A stretch of DNA of 51,925 bases from an uncultured Eubacteriales bacterium. Its GTDB lineage: Bacteria > Bacillota > Clostridia > Oscillospirales > Acutalibacteraceae. The stretch's first letter is position 1; the number at the start of each line of letters is the position of its first letter. The stretch lies in assembly GCA_934488615.1 (NCBI GenBank), contig CAKSSJ010000014.1:1-51925 (forward strand), read 5' to 3'. Below are positions 1-7,956 of this stretch, one piece after another. The notes under the pieces were generated by a model, which was not told the DNA's origin, ran no database searches, and was given only the letters and a program-made list of their open reading frames with translations. The translations under genes were made by a program, and so were the position numbers.

Positions 1-17
1 ATATAATGAGATAAAAA

Positions 18-140
18 TCTGCCACCTCATCCGAGCGGCGCAATCCGCCGCCCACCTTCCCCTCAAGGGGAAGGCTGTTAAAATGTCAGCAGAAACCTAT
101 CTAGGTGCCCCTGCAGGGGCGGCAAGGAAAATTCTGCGTT
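18..140. repeat. Dispersed palindromic intergenic repeat, copy 1
   Basis: The stretch contains a perfect 8-bp hairpin (CCTTCCCC at 55-62, loop TCAA, GGGGAAGG at 67-74). It is followed by AAGGCTG.TAAAATGTCAGCAGA (71-93), which recurs almost unchanged at 51110-51132. A second palindrome, GCCCCTGCAGGGGC, lies at 107-120. The flank reading GCCACCTCATCCGA (about 21-34) resembles intergenic palindromic units common in gut Clostridia; that comparison is from memory. No gene is visible in 1-192. Confidence 0.7.
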
Positions 141-192
141 AAAATGAATCAAACTAAACATTTATATAAATAAATCCGAAAACAACGGGGGT

Positions 193-1746
193 ATGAAATT
201 GGCAGGTAAAATCAACTTGAAAAACTTTTGGCAGCAGCTGAAACCGATGCTCGGCTACAATGCCGCAAACATTCTTTTCGGCGGCTCGACCTACATAATC
301 AGCCTTTTCTTCATGTCGTATCTGACTGAGGTTGAGGGCCTTAACACCAAGCAGGCGGGCTGGGTCTTTGCCTTTGCCCACATCTGGGACGCGGTAACCG
401 ACCCTGCGATGGGTCTTATCACCGACCGAACAAAATCCAAATTCGGCAAGCACCGCCGCTATCTTCTTTGGGGCATTGCGCCGATTTTTATATCCTATTT
501 CCTTTTGTGGAACTCGTTTGGGCTTTCGCAGATCGTCAGCACGAACGTCATCACGGTCTACTACACCTGCGCATACATGCTCTTTAACACGGCATACACC
601 CTCGTCTGCGTGCCGTACACGGCGATGCTCCCCGAGATCGCACCCGAATACTCGCTGAGAACGCAGTATAAATCCGTCGAATACATCTTCAATTCTGTCG
701 GAATGGTTTCGTCATTCGTGCTCGTTTCCGCTGTTCTCGGCTTCACGGACGTTAAAACGCTCGAAGCAACCCCCGAGGTCAGGAGCAAGTTCCTTTTCAT
801 GGGCCTTGTGCTTGCGCTGTTCTTCTCGCTTCCGCTTCTTATCACGTTCTTCTCGTCCAAGGAAAAGGATTCAAGAGACATTGTTGTTCCGCCCGTCAAT
901 TTCCCGAATATGCTCAACGAGTACAAGCTCGTTTTCAAGAACAAGGCTTTCAGACAGTATTTTGCCCTCAGCACGTTTTATTCGATTTCAAAGGGCTTTT
1001 ACAACAACTCGAATCAGTATTTCATAAAGCACGCCGCGAAGCGCTGGAACAAATATAATATTCTCAACACCGTTGCAGGTGTTGCCGAGGCCTCAGGCTT
1101 CCCGATAAACTATGCGCTGACGATGAAATACGGCAAGCAGCTCTGCGGAAAGCTCCTCGGACCTATTATGATAGTCGGTCTTGCGATCTCGCTTTTCGTC
1201 AATGAGAGCACGCCGTCATGGGTTCTCTACCTCGCGTCGGTTCTTTACTGCTTTGGCTTCTCGGGCGTTGGCTTTGTCGGAACAAACACTCAGCCCGACG
1301 TTACCGATGTTGACGAGCTTATCACAGGCCGCCGCCGTGAGGGTGTAATTTCAACATTCTCGTCGCTCATCAAAAAGACCATCAACGGCTTGATGGCGGC
1401 GCTGACTGGCTACATTCTTGCCGCTTTCGGCTTCCATACGGGTGAGGGTGCGGTTCAGACAACGATGGGTATGTTCGGCATCAAGTTTACATATTCGATT
1501 TTGCCGATTATTTTTGCCCTGCTTTCGATCATCGGAATTTATCGCTACAAGATGACGAAGAGTGACCATGAGCTTATCAAGATGGCAATAGCCATGAAGA
1601 AGGAAACGGGTAAGGTTGTTCTTTCACCGGAGGGAAGAAAAATTTGTGAGGACATCGCAGGTCAGGAATGGGGCGACATGTGGATAGGCAAGGCTGAAAT
1701 TCCGCAGGAGCTTGCAGAGCTGACCGAAGTAAATACAAACAACTGA
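193..1746 (+). CDS. GPH-family (glycoside-pentoside-hexuronide:cation) sugar symporter
   Basis: This is a 517-residue polytopic inner-membrane transporter of the major facilitator superfamily, GPH type. It is expected to import a sugar together with a cation. The N-terminal half shows the family pattern: a first helix after GYNAANILFGG, then DAVTDPAMGLITDRTKSKFGKHR at about residues 70-92, the GPH signature of an Asp-rich loop followed by basic residues. About twelve hydrophobic segments follow. The length is slightly above the usual 450-500 because of a charged C-terminal tail. The ATG at 193 follows a GGGGG stretch at 186-190. The rhaA stop-to-start gap of 13 bases makes this an operon, so rhamnose or a rhamnose-containing sugar is the likely substrate; that is inference from context. 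No clear promoter is seen upstream, and the operon may begin outside the window. Confidence 0.85.
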   Translation: MKLAGKINLKNFWQQLKPMLGYNAANILFGGSTYIISLFFMSYLTEVEGLNTKQAGWVFAFAHIWDAVTDPAMGLITDRTKSKFGKHRRYLLWGIAPIFISYFLLWNSFGLSQIVSTNVITVYYTCAYMLFNTAYTLVCVPYTAMLPEIAPEYSLRTQYKSVEYIFNSVGMVSSFVLVSAVLGFTDVKTLEATPEVRSKFLFMGLVLALFFSLPLLITFFSSKEKDSRDIVVPPVNFPNMLNEYKLVFKNKAFRQYFALSTFYSISKGFYNNSNQYFIKHAAKRWNKYNILNTVAGVAEASGFPINYALTMKYGKQLCGKLLGPIMIVGLAISLFVNESTPSWVLYLASVLYCFGFSGVGFVGTNTQPDVTDVDELITGRRREGVISTFSSLIKKTINGLMAALTGYILAAFGFHTGEGAVQTTMGMFGIKFTYSILPIIFALLSIIGIYRYKMTKSDHELIKMAIAMKKETGKVVLSPEGRKICEDIAGQEWGDMWIGKAEIPQELAELTEVNTNN

Positions 1747-1759
1747 CGGAGGTTTTTTT

Positions 1760-3004
1760 ATGACACGTTATGAATATGCAAGGGCGAAATATGCCGAGAT
1801 AGGCATTGACACGGAAAAGGTTATCGAAACGCTTGCAAAGGTTCCTGTTTCCGTCCACTGCTGGCAGGGCGACGATGTTACGGGCTTTGACTCGAAGCAG
1901 GCGCTTTCGGGCGGAATCCAGACCACGGGCAACTACCCCGGCAAGGCAACCACCCCCGAGGAGCTCATGGCTGACCTCGACAAGACGTTTTCGCTTGTCC
2001 CGGGCAAGAAAAAGCTCAATCTTCACGCGAGCTATGCTATTTTTGAGGACGGCGAATTTGCCGACAGAGATAAAATTGAGCCGAAGCATTTCGCCAAATG
2101 GGTGAAGTTCGCGAAGGACAGGGGAATGGGCATCGACTTCAACCCGACCTTCTTCTCACACCCGATGGTCAAGGATAATCTTACGCTTTCCTCGCCCGAC
2201 GAGGAGGTTCGCACGTTCTGGGTGAATCACGGCAAGGCATGCCTTAAAATTGCCGAATATTTTGCAACCGAAACGGGTGTTCCTTGCGTAATGAACATCT
2301 GGATCCCCGACGGATACAAGGATATCCCTGCCGACAGGCTTGCTCCGAGAGCGAGATTCAAGAAGTCGCTCGACGAGATCCTTTCCGTTCCCTATGACAA
2401 GAGCCAGGTTTATATCACGCTCGAATCCAAGGTTTTCGGCATCGGTCTTGAATCCTACACGGTCGGTTCCGCCGAGTTTGCGCTTTCGTATGTAAACTAC
2501 AAGGGCATCACTCCGCTCATGGATAACGGCCACTACCACCCGACAGAGGTCGTTTCCGATAAGATTTCCTCGCTTCTGCTTTTCAACGAGAAGATCGCGC
2601 TTCATATCACACGCCCCGTACGCTGGGACAGCGACCATGTTGTACTTTTTGACGACGAGACAAAGGAGATAGCAAAGGAAATCGTCGCTCATGACGCACT
2701 TGACCGTGTGTTCATCGCAACGGACTATTTCGACGCTTCGATCAATCGAATTGCCGCATGGACTATCGGTCTGAGAAATGTTCAGAAGGCGCTTCTCAAT
2801 GCGCTTCTCACTCCGCATAGGGAGCTTGCAAAGCTCCAGGACGAGAGCAATTTCACCAAGCTTCTCGCAGCTCAGGAGGAGCTGAAGTTCTTCCCGTTCG
2901 GCGATGTTTGGGCGGAATACTGCGCACGTCAGGGCGTTATCGCCGACGGCACATGGCTCACCGAGGTTGAAAAATACGAAAGCGAAGTCCTTTCAAAGAG
3001 ATAA
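1760..3004 (+). CDS. rhaA: L-rhamnose isomerase
   Basis: The enzyme converts L-rhamnose to L-rhamnulose, the first step of rhamnose catabolism in the cytoplasm, using divalent metal in a TIM barrel. The 414-residue length is normal for RhaA. Family motifs are clear: VHCWQGDDV near residues 32-40, WIPDGYKD near 190, DNGHYHPTE at 255-263 and RPVRWDSDHVV near 285-295, which carry the metal and substrate ligands. The ATG lies 7 bases after GGAGG (about 1748-1752). It directly follows the GPH symporter and ends at a strong terminator. No rhaB, rhaD or regulator is present in the window, so the rest of the pathway must lie elsewhere. Confidence 0.95.
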   Translation: MTRYEYARAKYAEIGIDTEKVIETLAKVPVSVHCWQGDDVTGFDSKQALSGGIQTTGNYPGKATTPEELMADLDKTFSLVPGKKKLNLHASYAIFEDGEFADRDKIEPKHFAKWVKFAKDRGMGIDFNPTFFSHPMVKDNLTLSSPDEEVRTFWVNHGKACLKIAEYFATETGVPCVMNIWIPDGYKDIPADRLAPRARFKKSLDEILSVPYDKSQVYITLESKVFGIGLESYTVGSAEFALSYVNYKGITPLMDNGHYHPTEVVSDKISSLLLFNEKIALHITRPVRWDSDHVVLFDDETKEIAKEIVAHDALDRVFIATDYFDASINRIAAWTIGLRNVQKALLNALLTPHRELAKLQDESNFTKLLAAQEELKFFPFGDVWAEYCARQGVIADGTWLTEVEKYESEVLSKR

Positions 3005-3011
3005 ATACAAT

Positions 3012-3043
3012 CAGGCAGGCTACCGTAGCTTGCCTGTTTTTTT
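3012..3043 (+). terminator. Intrinsic terminator after rhaA
   Basis: CAGGCAGGCTAC (3012-3023) pairs with GTAGCTTGCCTG (3025-3036) with one wobble, followed by seven T residues. It lies 7 bases past the rhaA stop. Confidence 0.9.
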
Positions 3044-3170
3044 ATGTGTGGCTCCTCCTATGGGGTAGCGAAGCGGCGCGACGGTAGTGAATGAACGTCC
3101 GGTGGACTGTCATAGCCGCGACGTGACCGAGCCGCAGCGAGACGCTGGCGCGGCTTGTCTGTGACTGAGG
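3044..3170. repeat. Dispersed intergenic repeat, copy 2
   Basis: The segment contains GGTAGCGAAG, GAATGAACGTCC, GGACTG and GCCGCGACGTGACCGAGCC. The same order of words appears, diverged, at 19331-19405 (GTTGGCGAAG, GAATGAAAGTCC, GGACTG, GCCGCGATATGACCGAGCC). The 5' part matches the reverse complement of 22541-22575. The open frames crossing it look like chance. Confidence 0.65.
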
Positions 3171-3266
3171 GGTTTGTTCAAGAGATAATATAAAAGTGAA
3201 AAGATGCAGAAGTTCTCTAAAACTCCCAAAAAATATTACCAATTTGTTAATTCTTTCATTTACCCC

Positions 3267-3295
3267 TTGCAAAATCGGATAAATAGGACTATACT
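3267..3295 (+). promoter_or_regulatory. Sigma-A promoter of htpG
   Basis: TTGCAA (3267-3272), a 17-base spacer and TATACT (3290-3295). The predicted transcription start falls at about 3302, inside the CIRCE operator, the usual arrangement for HrcA repression. Confidence 0.85.
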
Positions 3296-3298
3296 AAA

Positions 3299-3325
3299 TT
3301 AGCACTCAATAATAAAGAGTGCTAA
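3299..3325 (+). promoter_or_regulatory. CIRCE operator (HrcA binding site)
   Basis: TTAGCACTC (3299-3307), nine bases, then GAGTGCTAA (3317-3325). This is a perfect match to the CIRCE consensus TTAGCACTC-N9-GAGTGCTAA. It sits between the -10 box and the htpG ribosome binding site, so htpG should be repressed by HrcA and induced by heat or protein-folding stress. Confidence 0.97.
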
Positions 3326-3357
3326 TTTTCTTATTACATTACAGACAGGTGATATAT

Positions 3358-5241
3358 ATGCGTACAAAACAGTTCAAGGCAGAGTCAAAAAAGCTGCTTG
3401 ACATGATGATCAACTCGATCTATACCCACAAGGAAATTTTCCTGCGTGAGCTCATTTCCAACGCGAGCGACGCGATGGACAAGCTCTATTACCATTCATT
3501 GCAGAACAACCTCGCTCTCAACAGAAGCGACCTCACGATCAAAATTCAGCCCGACAAAGAGGCGAGAACCCTCACAATTTCCGATAACGGTATCGGCATG
3601 AACGGCGAGGAGCTTGAGCAGAACCTCGGCACGATCGCAAAGAGCGGCTCGTTCGACTTCAAGAACGACAACGAGAAGAAGGAGGACGTTGACATCATCG
3701 GTCAGTTCGGCGTCGGCTTCTATTCCGCATTTATGGTAAGCGATAAAATCGAGGTAGTCAGCAAGGCCTTCGGCGACAGCGAGGCTCATAAATGGACCTC
3801 AAAGGGCGCTGACGGCTACACGGTTGAGCCGTGCGAGGCTGATTTTGACCACGGTACCGTAATCACTCTTTATCTCAAGGAGAACACCGAGGACGATGAT
3901 TACGAGCAGTACCTTGAGGAGTACAAAATCAAGGAAATCGTCAAGAAATATTCCGATTATATCAGATATCCCATCACGATGGACTGCACCCACAGCCACC
4001 TCAAGGAGGGCACCGAGGACGAGTATGAGCAGGTGACGGAGACCGAAACGCTCAACTCCATGGTTCCCATCTGGAAGAAGAACAAGAACGAGGTCACGGC
4101 CGACGAGTACAGCAGCTTCTACAGAAATAAGTTCTATGATTACGAGGAGCCGGCAAAGGTTATTCATGCGAAGATGGAGGGTCAGGTGATGTACAACACC
4201 CTGCTCTACATTCCGCGCCACGCTCCGTTCGATTACTACACCAAGAACTACGAAAAGGGCTTACAGCTCTATTCAAACGGCGTTCTCATCATGGAAAAGT
4301 GCGCCGACCTGCTTCCCGATTATTTCAGCTTTGTAAAGGGTCTTGTTGACAGCGAGGATCTGTCGCTTAATATCTCCCGTGAGATGCTCCAGCATGACGC
4401 ACAGCTCAAGCTCATCGCAAAGAGCCTTGAAAAGAAAATTCATTCCGAGCTTATCAAGCTGATGAAGGATTCGCGCGATACCTACGAAATGGTATACAAC
4501 GCATTCGGCACTCAGCTCAAGTTCGGAATTTACAACGCATTCGGCGCAAAGAACGACACTCTCAGCGACCTTCTTATGTTCCATTCGTCGAACGATAAGA
4601 AGCTGACAACGCTCAAGGAATACGTCGGCAGAATGAAGGAGTCGCAGGATACGATTTACTACGCATGCGGCGAATCCGTTGCCAAGATCGAGCTTCTTCC
4701 GCAGGTTGAGTCGGTCGTTGACAAGGGCTATGAGGTTCTCTATTTTACCGAGAATGTCGATGAATTCGCAATTAAGATGCTCAACGAGTTTGAGGGCAAG
4801 AAGTTTGCAAACATCTGCACCGACAGCATTGAGCTTGACAGCGAGGAGGAGAAAGAGGAGCTTAAAAAGAAGAACGAGGACGGTAAGGAGATGCTCGATT
4901 ACCTTAAGGAGAGCATCGGCGACGGCGTTTCTTCCGTAAGATTTACGAATAAGCTCAAAAAGCACCCCGTATGCCTTACCACTGAGGGCGAAATTTCACT
5001 CGAAATGGAAAAGGTTCTCAACTCGATGCCGACCAACGATCAGAAGGTCAAGGCAAATATCGTACTTGAAATCAACGAGAATCACCCGATCGCACAGAAG
5101 CTTGCCGAGCTTTACGAGAGCGATAAGGAGAAGGCGGGCAAGTATGCAAAGATCCTCTACGCTCAGGCTCGACTGATCGAGGGACTTTCGATCGACGACC
5201 CGACAGAGCTGAGCAACATGGTTTGCGACTTGATGGTATAA
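3358..5241 (+). CDS. htpG: Molecular chaperone HtpG (Hsp90)
   Basis: A 627-residue cytosolic Hsp90, an ATP-driven homodimeric chaperone. The N-terminal GHKL ATPase domain (about 1-215) has E31-x3-NASDA with N35 and D38, DNGIGM from D76, and GQFGVGFYSAF near 115-125. The middle domain (about 220-490) and C-terminal dimerisation domain follow. As in other bacterial Hsp90s there is no long charged linker or MEEVD tail. I place the start at 3358, 8 bases after AGGTGA (3345-3350). An in-frame GTG at 3319 lies inside the CIRCE half-site and would add 13 unrelated hydrophobic residues, so it is unlikely. The gene is monocistronic between its CIRCE promoter and a strong terminator. Confidence 0.97.
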   Translation: MRTKQFKAESKKLLDMMINSIYTHKEIFLRELISNASDAMDKLYYHSLQNNLALNRSDLTIKIQPDKEARTLTISDNGIGMNGEELEQNLGTIAKSGSFDFKNDNEKKEDVDIIGQFGVGFYSAFMVSDKIEVVSKAFGDSEAHKWTSKGADGYTVEPCEADFDHGTVITLYLKENTEDDDYEQYLEEYKIKEIVKKYSDYIRYPITMDCTHSHLKEGTEDEYEQVTETETLNSMVPIWKKNKNEVTADEYSSFYRNKFYDYEEPAKVIHAKMEGQVMYNTLLYIPRHAPFDYYTKNYEKGLQLYSNGVLIMEKCADLLPDYFSFVKGLVDSEDLSLNISREMLQHDAQLKLIAKSLEKKIHSELIKLMKDSRDTYEMVYNAFGTQLKFGIYNAFGAKNDTLSDLLMFHSSNDKKLTTLKEYVGRMKESQDTIYYACGESVAKIELLPQVESVVDKGYEVLYFTENVDEFAIKMLNEFEGKKFANICTDSIELDSEEEKEELKKKNEDGKEMLDYLKESIGDGVSSVRFTNKLKKHPVCLTTEGEISLEMEKVLNSMPTNDQKVKANIVLEINENHPIAQKLAELYESDKEKAGKYAKILYAQARLIEGLSIDDPTELSNMVCDLMV

Positions 5242-5276
5242 AGCTGCACCCGATCGAAAGCTAAATAATGCTCCAA

Positions 5277-5310
5277 AGCACCGCTGAACACTCAGCGGTG
5301 CTTGATTTTT
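5277..5310 (+). terminator. Intrinsic terminator after htpG
   Basis: AGCACCGCTGA (5277-5287), loop ACAC, TCAGCGGTGCT (5292-5302), then a T-rich tail to 5310. Confidence 0.92.
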
Positions 5311-5403
5311 ATGCTTTACAGTTGAGCTCATGAGTCTGCGTATTTAAATGTTGTTTACAACAACTTGCACAAAAAAGTAATGCGTTTTTTGTAACATAGT
5401 TGC

Positions 5404-5432
5404 TTTACTTTTCTTTGCAAAAAAAGTATAAT
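5404..5432 (+). promoter_or_regulatory. Promoter of the 5471 gene, with an upstream inverted repeat
   Basis: TTTACT (5404-5409), 17 bases, TATAAT (5427-5432). About 40 bases upstream is a perfect inverted repeat, GTTGTT-TAC-AACAAC (5350-5364), that could be a regulator site. The promoter is well supported; the operator is a guess. Confidence 0.7.
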
Positions 5433-5470
5433 ATAGTAAACATATATGATCTCGAAAGGGGCAGAATATC

Positions 5471-6583
5471 ATGAGCAAGAAAAAGAAAGTCTCGGCGGAT
5501 CCGAATGAGGAAATCGTTGAGACCAAGAAGGCTAAAAAAGCAAAGAAGGCCAAGAAAGAAAAGACTCCGATGGAGCCTGAAACCAAGAATGCACTTGTCA
5601 AGAGCATTACCGCTGTTGTATGCGTAATCGCGATCTGCGTTACGGCTGTTGTAAACACCGGTAAGCTTTGTGACGCTGCAAAGAAAGCGACAGAGCAGAG
5701 AGGCAGTGCTTCGGCTACCGAAACAGCGGGCGATGACGTTGATAACAGCGGCGAGGTTCCGACAGACGCCACCGGCGAAGTTCCGACAGACGCTAACGGC
5801 GAGGTTCCGACCGATGCTAACGGCGAAGCTCAGACAGATGCAACTCCTGCTGATAACAGCACAGGCGGAAACACAGGCTCTTCAACAGCAAAGACAAAGA
5901 AAACAAACACAGGCTCTTCGATCCCGACAGGCACAGCTCAGATCGTTAGCTACTACAACACAGCTACGGCTAAGGTTGCTTCCAAGAAGGCTGCTTTTAA
6001 CAAGACAAGAACAACAACAGAGAAATCTTATGAAGCCGGTGCGGCACTCAAGGCCTCCAAGGACATCGTTTACAAGTTCATGGGCGTTGGCGACGCAAAT
6101 AAATTCACAAAGTCGGTTACTTCGGCAGACGCTGACAGCTACCATAAGTATTTCAAGGCATCGAAGCTCACCGCTTCCGATGTTACAGCGGCAACATGCG
6201 TAAAGAACGGCAACAACTACACGATCACACTCAAGATCAAGAACGGCTCGAGCAAGGTTACGGGCGGTAAGGTCGTTTCCTCCAACAACGCTCCTCTTGA
6301 CAGAAGCGGTCTTGCATGCGGCGACAACGATAAGAACTACTGGGATCACAAGACAGCCGAGAACGTTATGTCGGCTATCTCTCAGGTTCCTCTTTGCGGC
6401 AAGGCAAACATCTCCGAGAGCTATTCTAACGCTGTTATTACGGCAGTTGTAAACGCTTCGACGGGCAACCTTGTATCTCTCAACGCAAAGTTCAATTTCA
6501 GATTCGAGCTTTCAAGCGTTATGGGCACATCGGGCACAGCCGTTGCAACATCTGTTGTCAACATGACAGGCTTCAAGATGTAA
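5471..6583 (+). CDS. Membrane-anchored low-complexity surface protein, paralogue of the 29807 gene
   Basis: I do not recognise a named family. The 370-residue protein has a Lys-rich cytoplasmic start (residues 1-33, four AKK-type repeats) and one membrane segment (about 42-62, with VVCVIAICVTAVV). A disordered T/D/S-rich linker follows with four 8-residue repeats (EVPTDATG-like, residues 95-126), then a folded C-terminal domain from about residue 155 (AQIVSYYNTA onward). The basic N-terminus predicts the C-terminal domain lies outside the cell. The 29807 protein shares this order, the TM sequence style (KSITAVVCVIAICV versus KSVTAVLCVIAVCV), the QIV-YYN motif and an APLD motif. The ATG at 5471 has AAAGGGG upstream. 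It is monocistronic, with its own promoter and terminator. Function unknown. Confidence 0.85.
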   Translation: MSKKKKVSADPNEEIVETKKAKKAKKAKKEKTPMEPETKNALVKSITAVVCVIAICVTAVVNTGKLCDAAKKATEQRGSASATETAGDDVDNSGEVPTDATGEVPTDANGEVPTDANGEAQTDATPADNSTGGNTGSSTAKTKKTNTGSSIPTGTAQIVSYYNTATAKVASKKAAFNKTRTTTEKSYEAGAALKASKDIVYKFMGVGDANKFTKSVTSADADSYHKYFKASKLTASDVTAATCVKNGNNYTITLKIKNGSSKVTGGKVVSSNNAPLDRSGLACGDNDKNYWDHKTAENVMSAISQVPLCGKANISESYSNAVITAVVNASTGNLVSLNAKFNFRFELSSVMGTSGTAVATSVVNMTGFKM

Positions 6584-6620
6584 CATAAAAATGTAACATA
6601 ATTACATAACAAAATTTACA

Positions 6621-6649
6621 GGGCTTCGCTGAATGCGGAGCCCTTTTTT
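6621..6649 (+). terminator. Intrinsic terminator after the 5471 gene
   Basis: GGGCTTCGC (6621-6629) pairs with GCGGAGCCC (6635-6643), followed by six T residues. Confidence 0.92.
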
Positions 6650-6771
6650 GACAAATTTCATGATTTCAAAAAGTTTGTCACCAAGAACAAACACTTTACA
6701 GCCAAATATCACAATCATTATTGCTTTATTATAATTTTTGCCATAAAATGCAGAAATTTTTAATGAAATTA

Positions 6772-6800
6772 TTGACAAAATAATCTGCAAAAGTTATAAT
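6772..6800 (+). promoter_or_regulatory. Consensus sigma-A promoter of the YbjN/protease/RyR locus
   Basis: TTGACA (6772-6777), exactly 17 bases, TATAAT (6795-6800): a perfect consensus promoter, which suggests high constitutive transcription. The leader to the ATG at 6871 is about 65 bases and contains a T8 run at 6822-6829 flanked by CGAT and AATCG. Confidence 0.93.
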
Positions 6801-6870
6801 TTAACCATGCTTTTGCACGATTTTTTTTAATCGTAATGCAGAACAGAATTATAAAAAAGGAGAAGAGATC

Positions 6871-7350
6871 ATGTCTGAATTACAGAATGCCGCATTGGCA
6901 AGGGAAACGTTCGATACTCTTTGTCGAGCGCTTGATAAGGATAATTGGAAGTATAAAAAGAACGAGGAAGATCTGGAGGTCGAATGTACTGTACATGGCG
7001 AGGATTTGCCGATGGACGTTACATTCCGTGTTCGTCCCGACAAAATGGTTATCACGCTGCTGTCACATATTCCGTTCGTTATCAATGAGGATAAGCGCAT
7101 TGATGCGGCGATCGCAGTCAGCGCGGTCAACAACATGCTTGTTGACGGATGCTTCGACTATAACGTTACCTCGGGACATATATTTTTCCGCATGGCGCAC
7201 AGCTTTGTTGATAGCAAGATCAGCGAAGAGGTATTTATTTATATGCTTATCTGCTCATGCCAGACTATTGATGATTATAATGACAAATTTCTTATGCTTT
7301 CAAAGGGAATGATGTCGCTTGATCAGTTTATTGCATCTTTACAACAATAA
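6871..7350 (+). CDS. YbjN-domain protein, first of a tandem pair
   Basis: A 159-residue soluble protein with no signal peptide. It fits the YbjN family, whose fold resembles type III secretion chaperones and which is generally linked to stress or regulatory roles without a known biochemical activity. Shared motifs with its downstream paralogue are GEDLPMDV (about 46-53), IPFVINEDKR (about 70-79), VDGCFDYN, SEEVF.YMI..SC and DDYNDKF....KG near the C-terminus. The ATG at 6871 follows AAAAGGAGA. The next gene starts 17 bases after the stop, so the two are co-transcribed. I infer a protein-binding (adaptor or chaperone) role next to the large AAA+ protease, but nothing in the sequence proves this. 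Confidence 0.8.
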   Translation: MSELQNAALARETFDTLCRALDKDNWKYKKNEEDLEVECTVHGEDLPMDVTFRVRPDKMVITLLSHIPFVINEDKRIDAAIAVSAVNNMLVDGCFDYNVTSGHIFFRMAHSFVDSKISEEVFIYMLICSCQTIDDYNDKFLMLSKGMMSLDQFIASLQQ

Positions 7351-7367
7351 TACAGGAGGAAATAATA

Positions 7368-7844
7368 ATGTCTGATGAGATGAAAATGGAGCGTGCAAAA
7401 AAGGTTTACAACACCCTTTGCACAGCAATTGACAAAAGAGATTGGACCTATGACAGGGAGGACGAGGATCTTATTGTAAGATTCAATGTCAGCGGAGAGG
7501 ACATTCCGATGAGCTTCATTCTTATTGTTGACGCTGACAGACAGCTTGTTCGTCTGCTGTCACCGATTCCTTTCAATATGGGCGAGGATAAGAGAATGGA
7601 TGGCGCAATCGCAACTTGCGTTGCTTCATACGGATTTATAAACGGAAGCTTTGACTATGACCTGGAGGACGGTTCGATAGTTTTCAGACTTACACAGTCT
7701 TTCAGAGGAAGCGATGTCAGCGAAGAGGTTTTGCAGTATATGATCTCGCTGTCATGCAGTGTTGTAGATAATTATAATGACAGATTCATGGCGCTGAACA
7801 AGGGCTTGCTCAGCATCACGGATTTCATAGCAAAAGAAGGATAA
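7368..7844 (+). CDS. YbjN-domain protein, second of a tandem pair
   Basis: A 158-residue YbjN-type protein, homologous along its full length to the 6871 product: GEDIPMSF, IPFNMGEDKRMDGAIA, INGSFDYD, SEEVLQYMI..SC, VDNYNDRF....KG. The two copies differ throughout, so the duplication is old and they probably have different partners. AGGAGG at 7353-7358 is a perfect ribosome binding site. It is followed by a perfect hairpin without a T-tract (7851-7879) and then the 1158-residue AAA+ protein 113 bases downstream. Confidence 0.8.
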   Translation: MSDEMKMERAKKVYNTLCTAIDKRDWTYDREDEDLIVRFNVSGEDIPMSFILIVDADRQLVRLLSPIPFNMGEDKRMDGAIATCVASYGFINGSFDYDLEDGSIVFRLTQSFRGSDVSEEVLQYMISLSCSVVDNYNDRFMALNKGLLSITDFIAKEG

Positions 7845-7850
7845 TTTACA

Positions 7851-7879
7851 TTTAAGCTCCGATCATTTCGGAGCTTAAA
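7851..7879. other. Perfect 12-bp hairpin without a T-tract between ybjN2 and the AAA+ gene
   Basis: TTTAAGCTCCGA (7851-7862), loop TCATT, TCGGAGCTTAAA (7868-7879). The stem is long and perfect, but the following bases are ACGATAAT, not a T-run. A weak terminator, an mRNA-end stabiliser or an RNA-processing site are all possible. TATAAT at 7904-7909 could be a -10 box for the next gene, but I see no matching -35. Confidence 0.6.
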
Positions 7880-7956
7880 ACGATAATATGGGTATACGAC
7901 GGTTATAATTGTTTTTATCGGCAGAATTCAGAAGTTAAACAGGTAGGAGAACTGTA

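Noticed and set aside
3042..3272. 76-codon minus-strand frame upstream of htpG
   Set aside because: It lies mainly in a dispersed repeat, runs into the htpG promoter and has no recognisable start context.
3319..3357. Upstream in-frame GTG start of htpG
   Set aside because: It lies inside the CIRCE half-site at the predicted transcription start and has no ribosome binding site; ATG 3358 has AGGTGA.
5882..6349. Long antisense frame inside the 5471 gene
   Set aside because: It is Cys/Val-rich shadow coding caused by the repetitive codon use of the plus-strand gene and has no start context.
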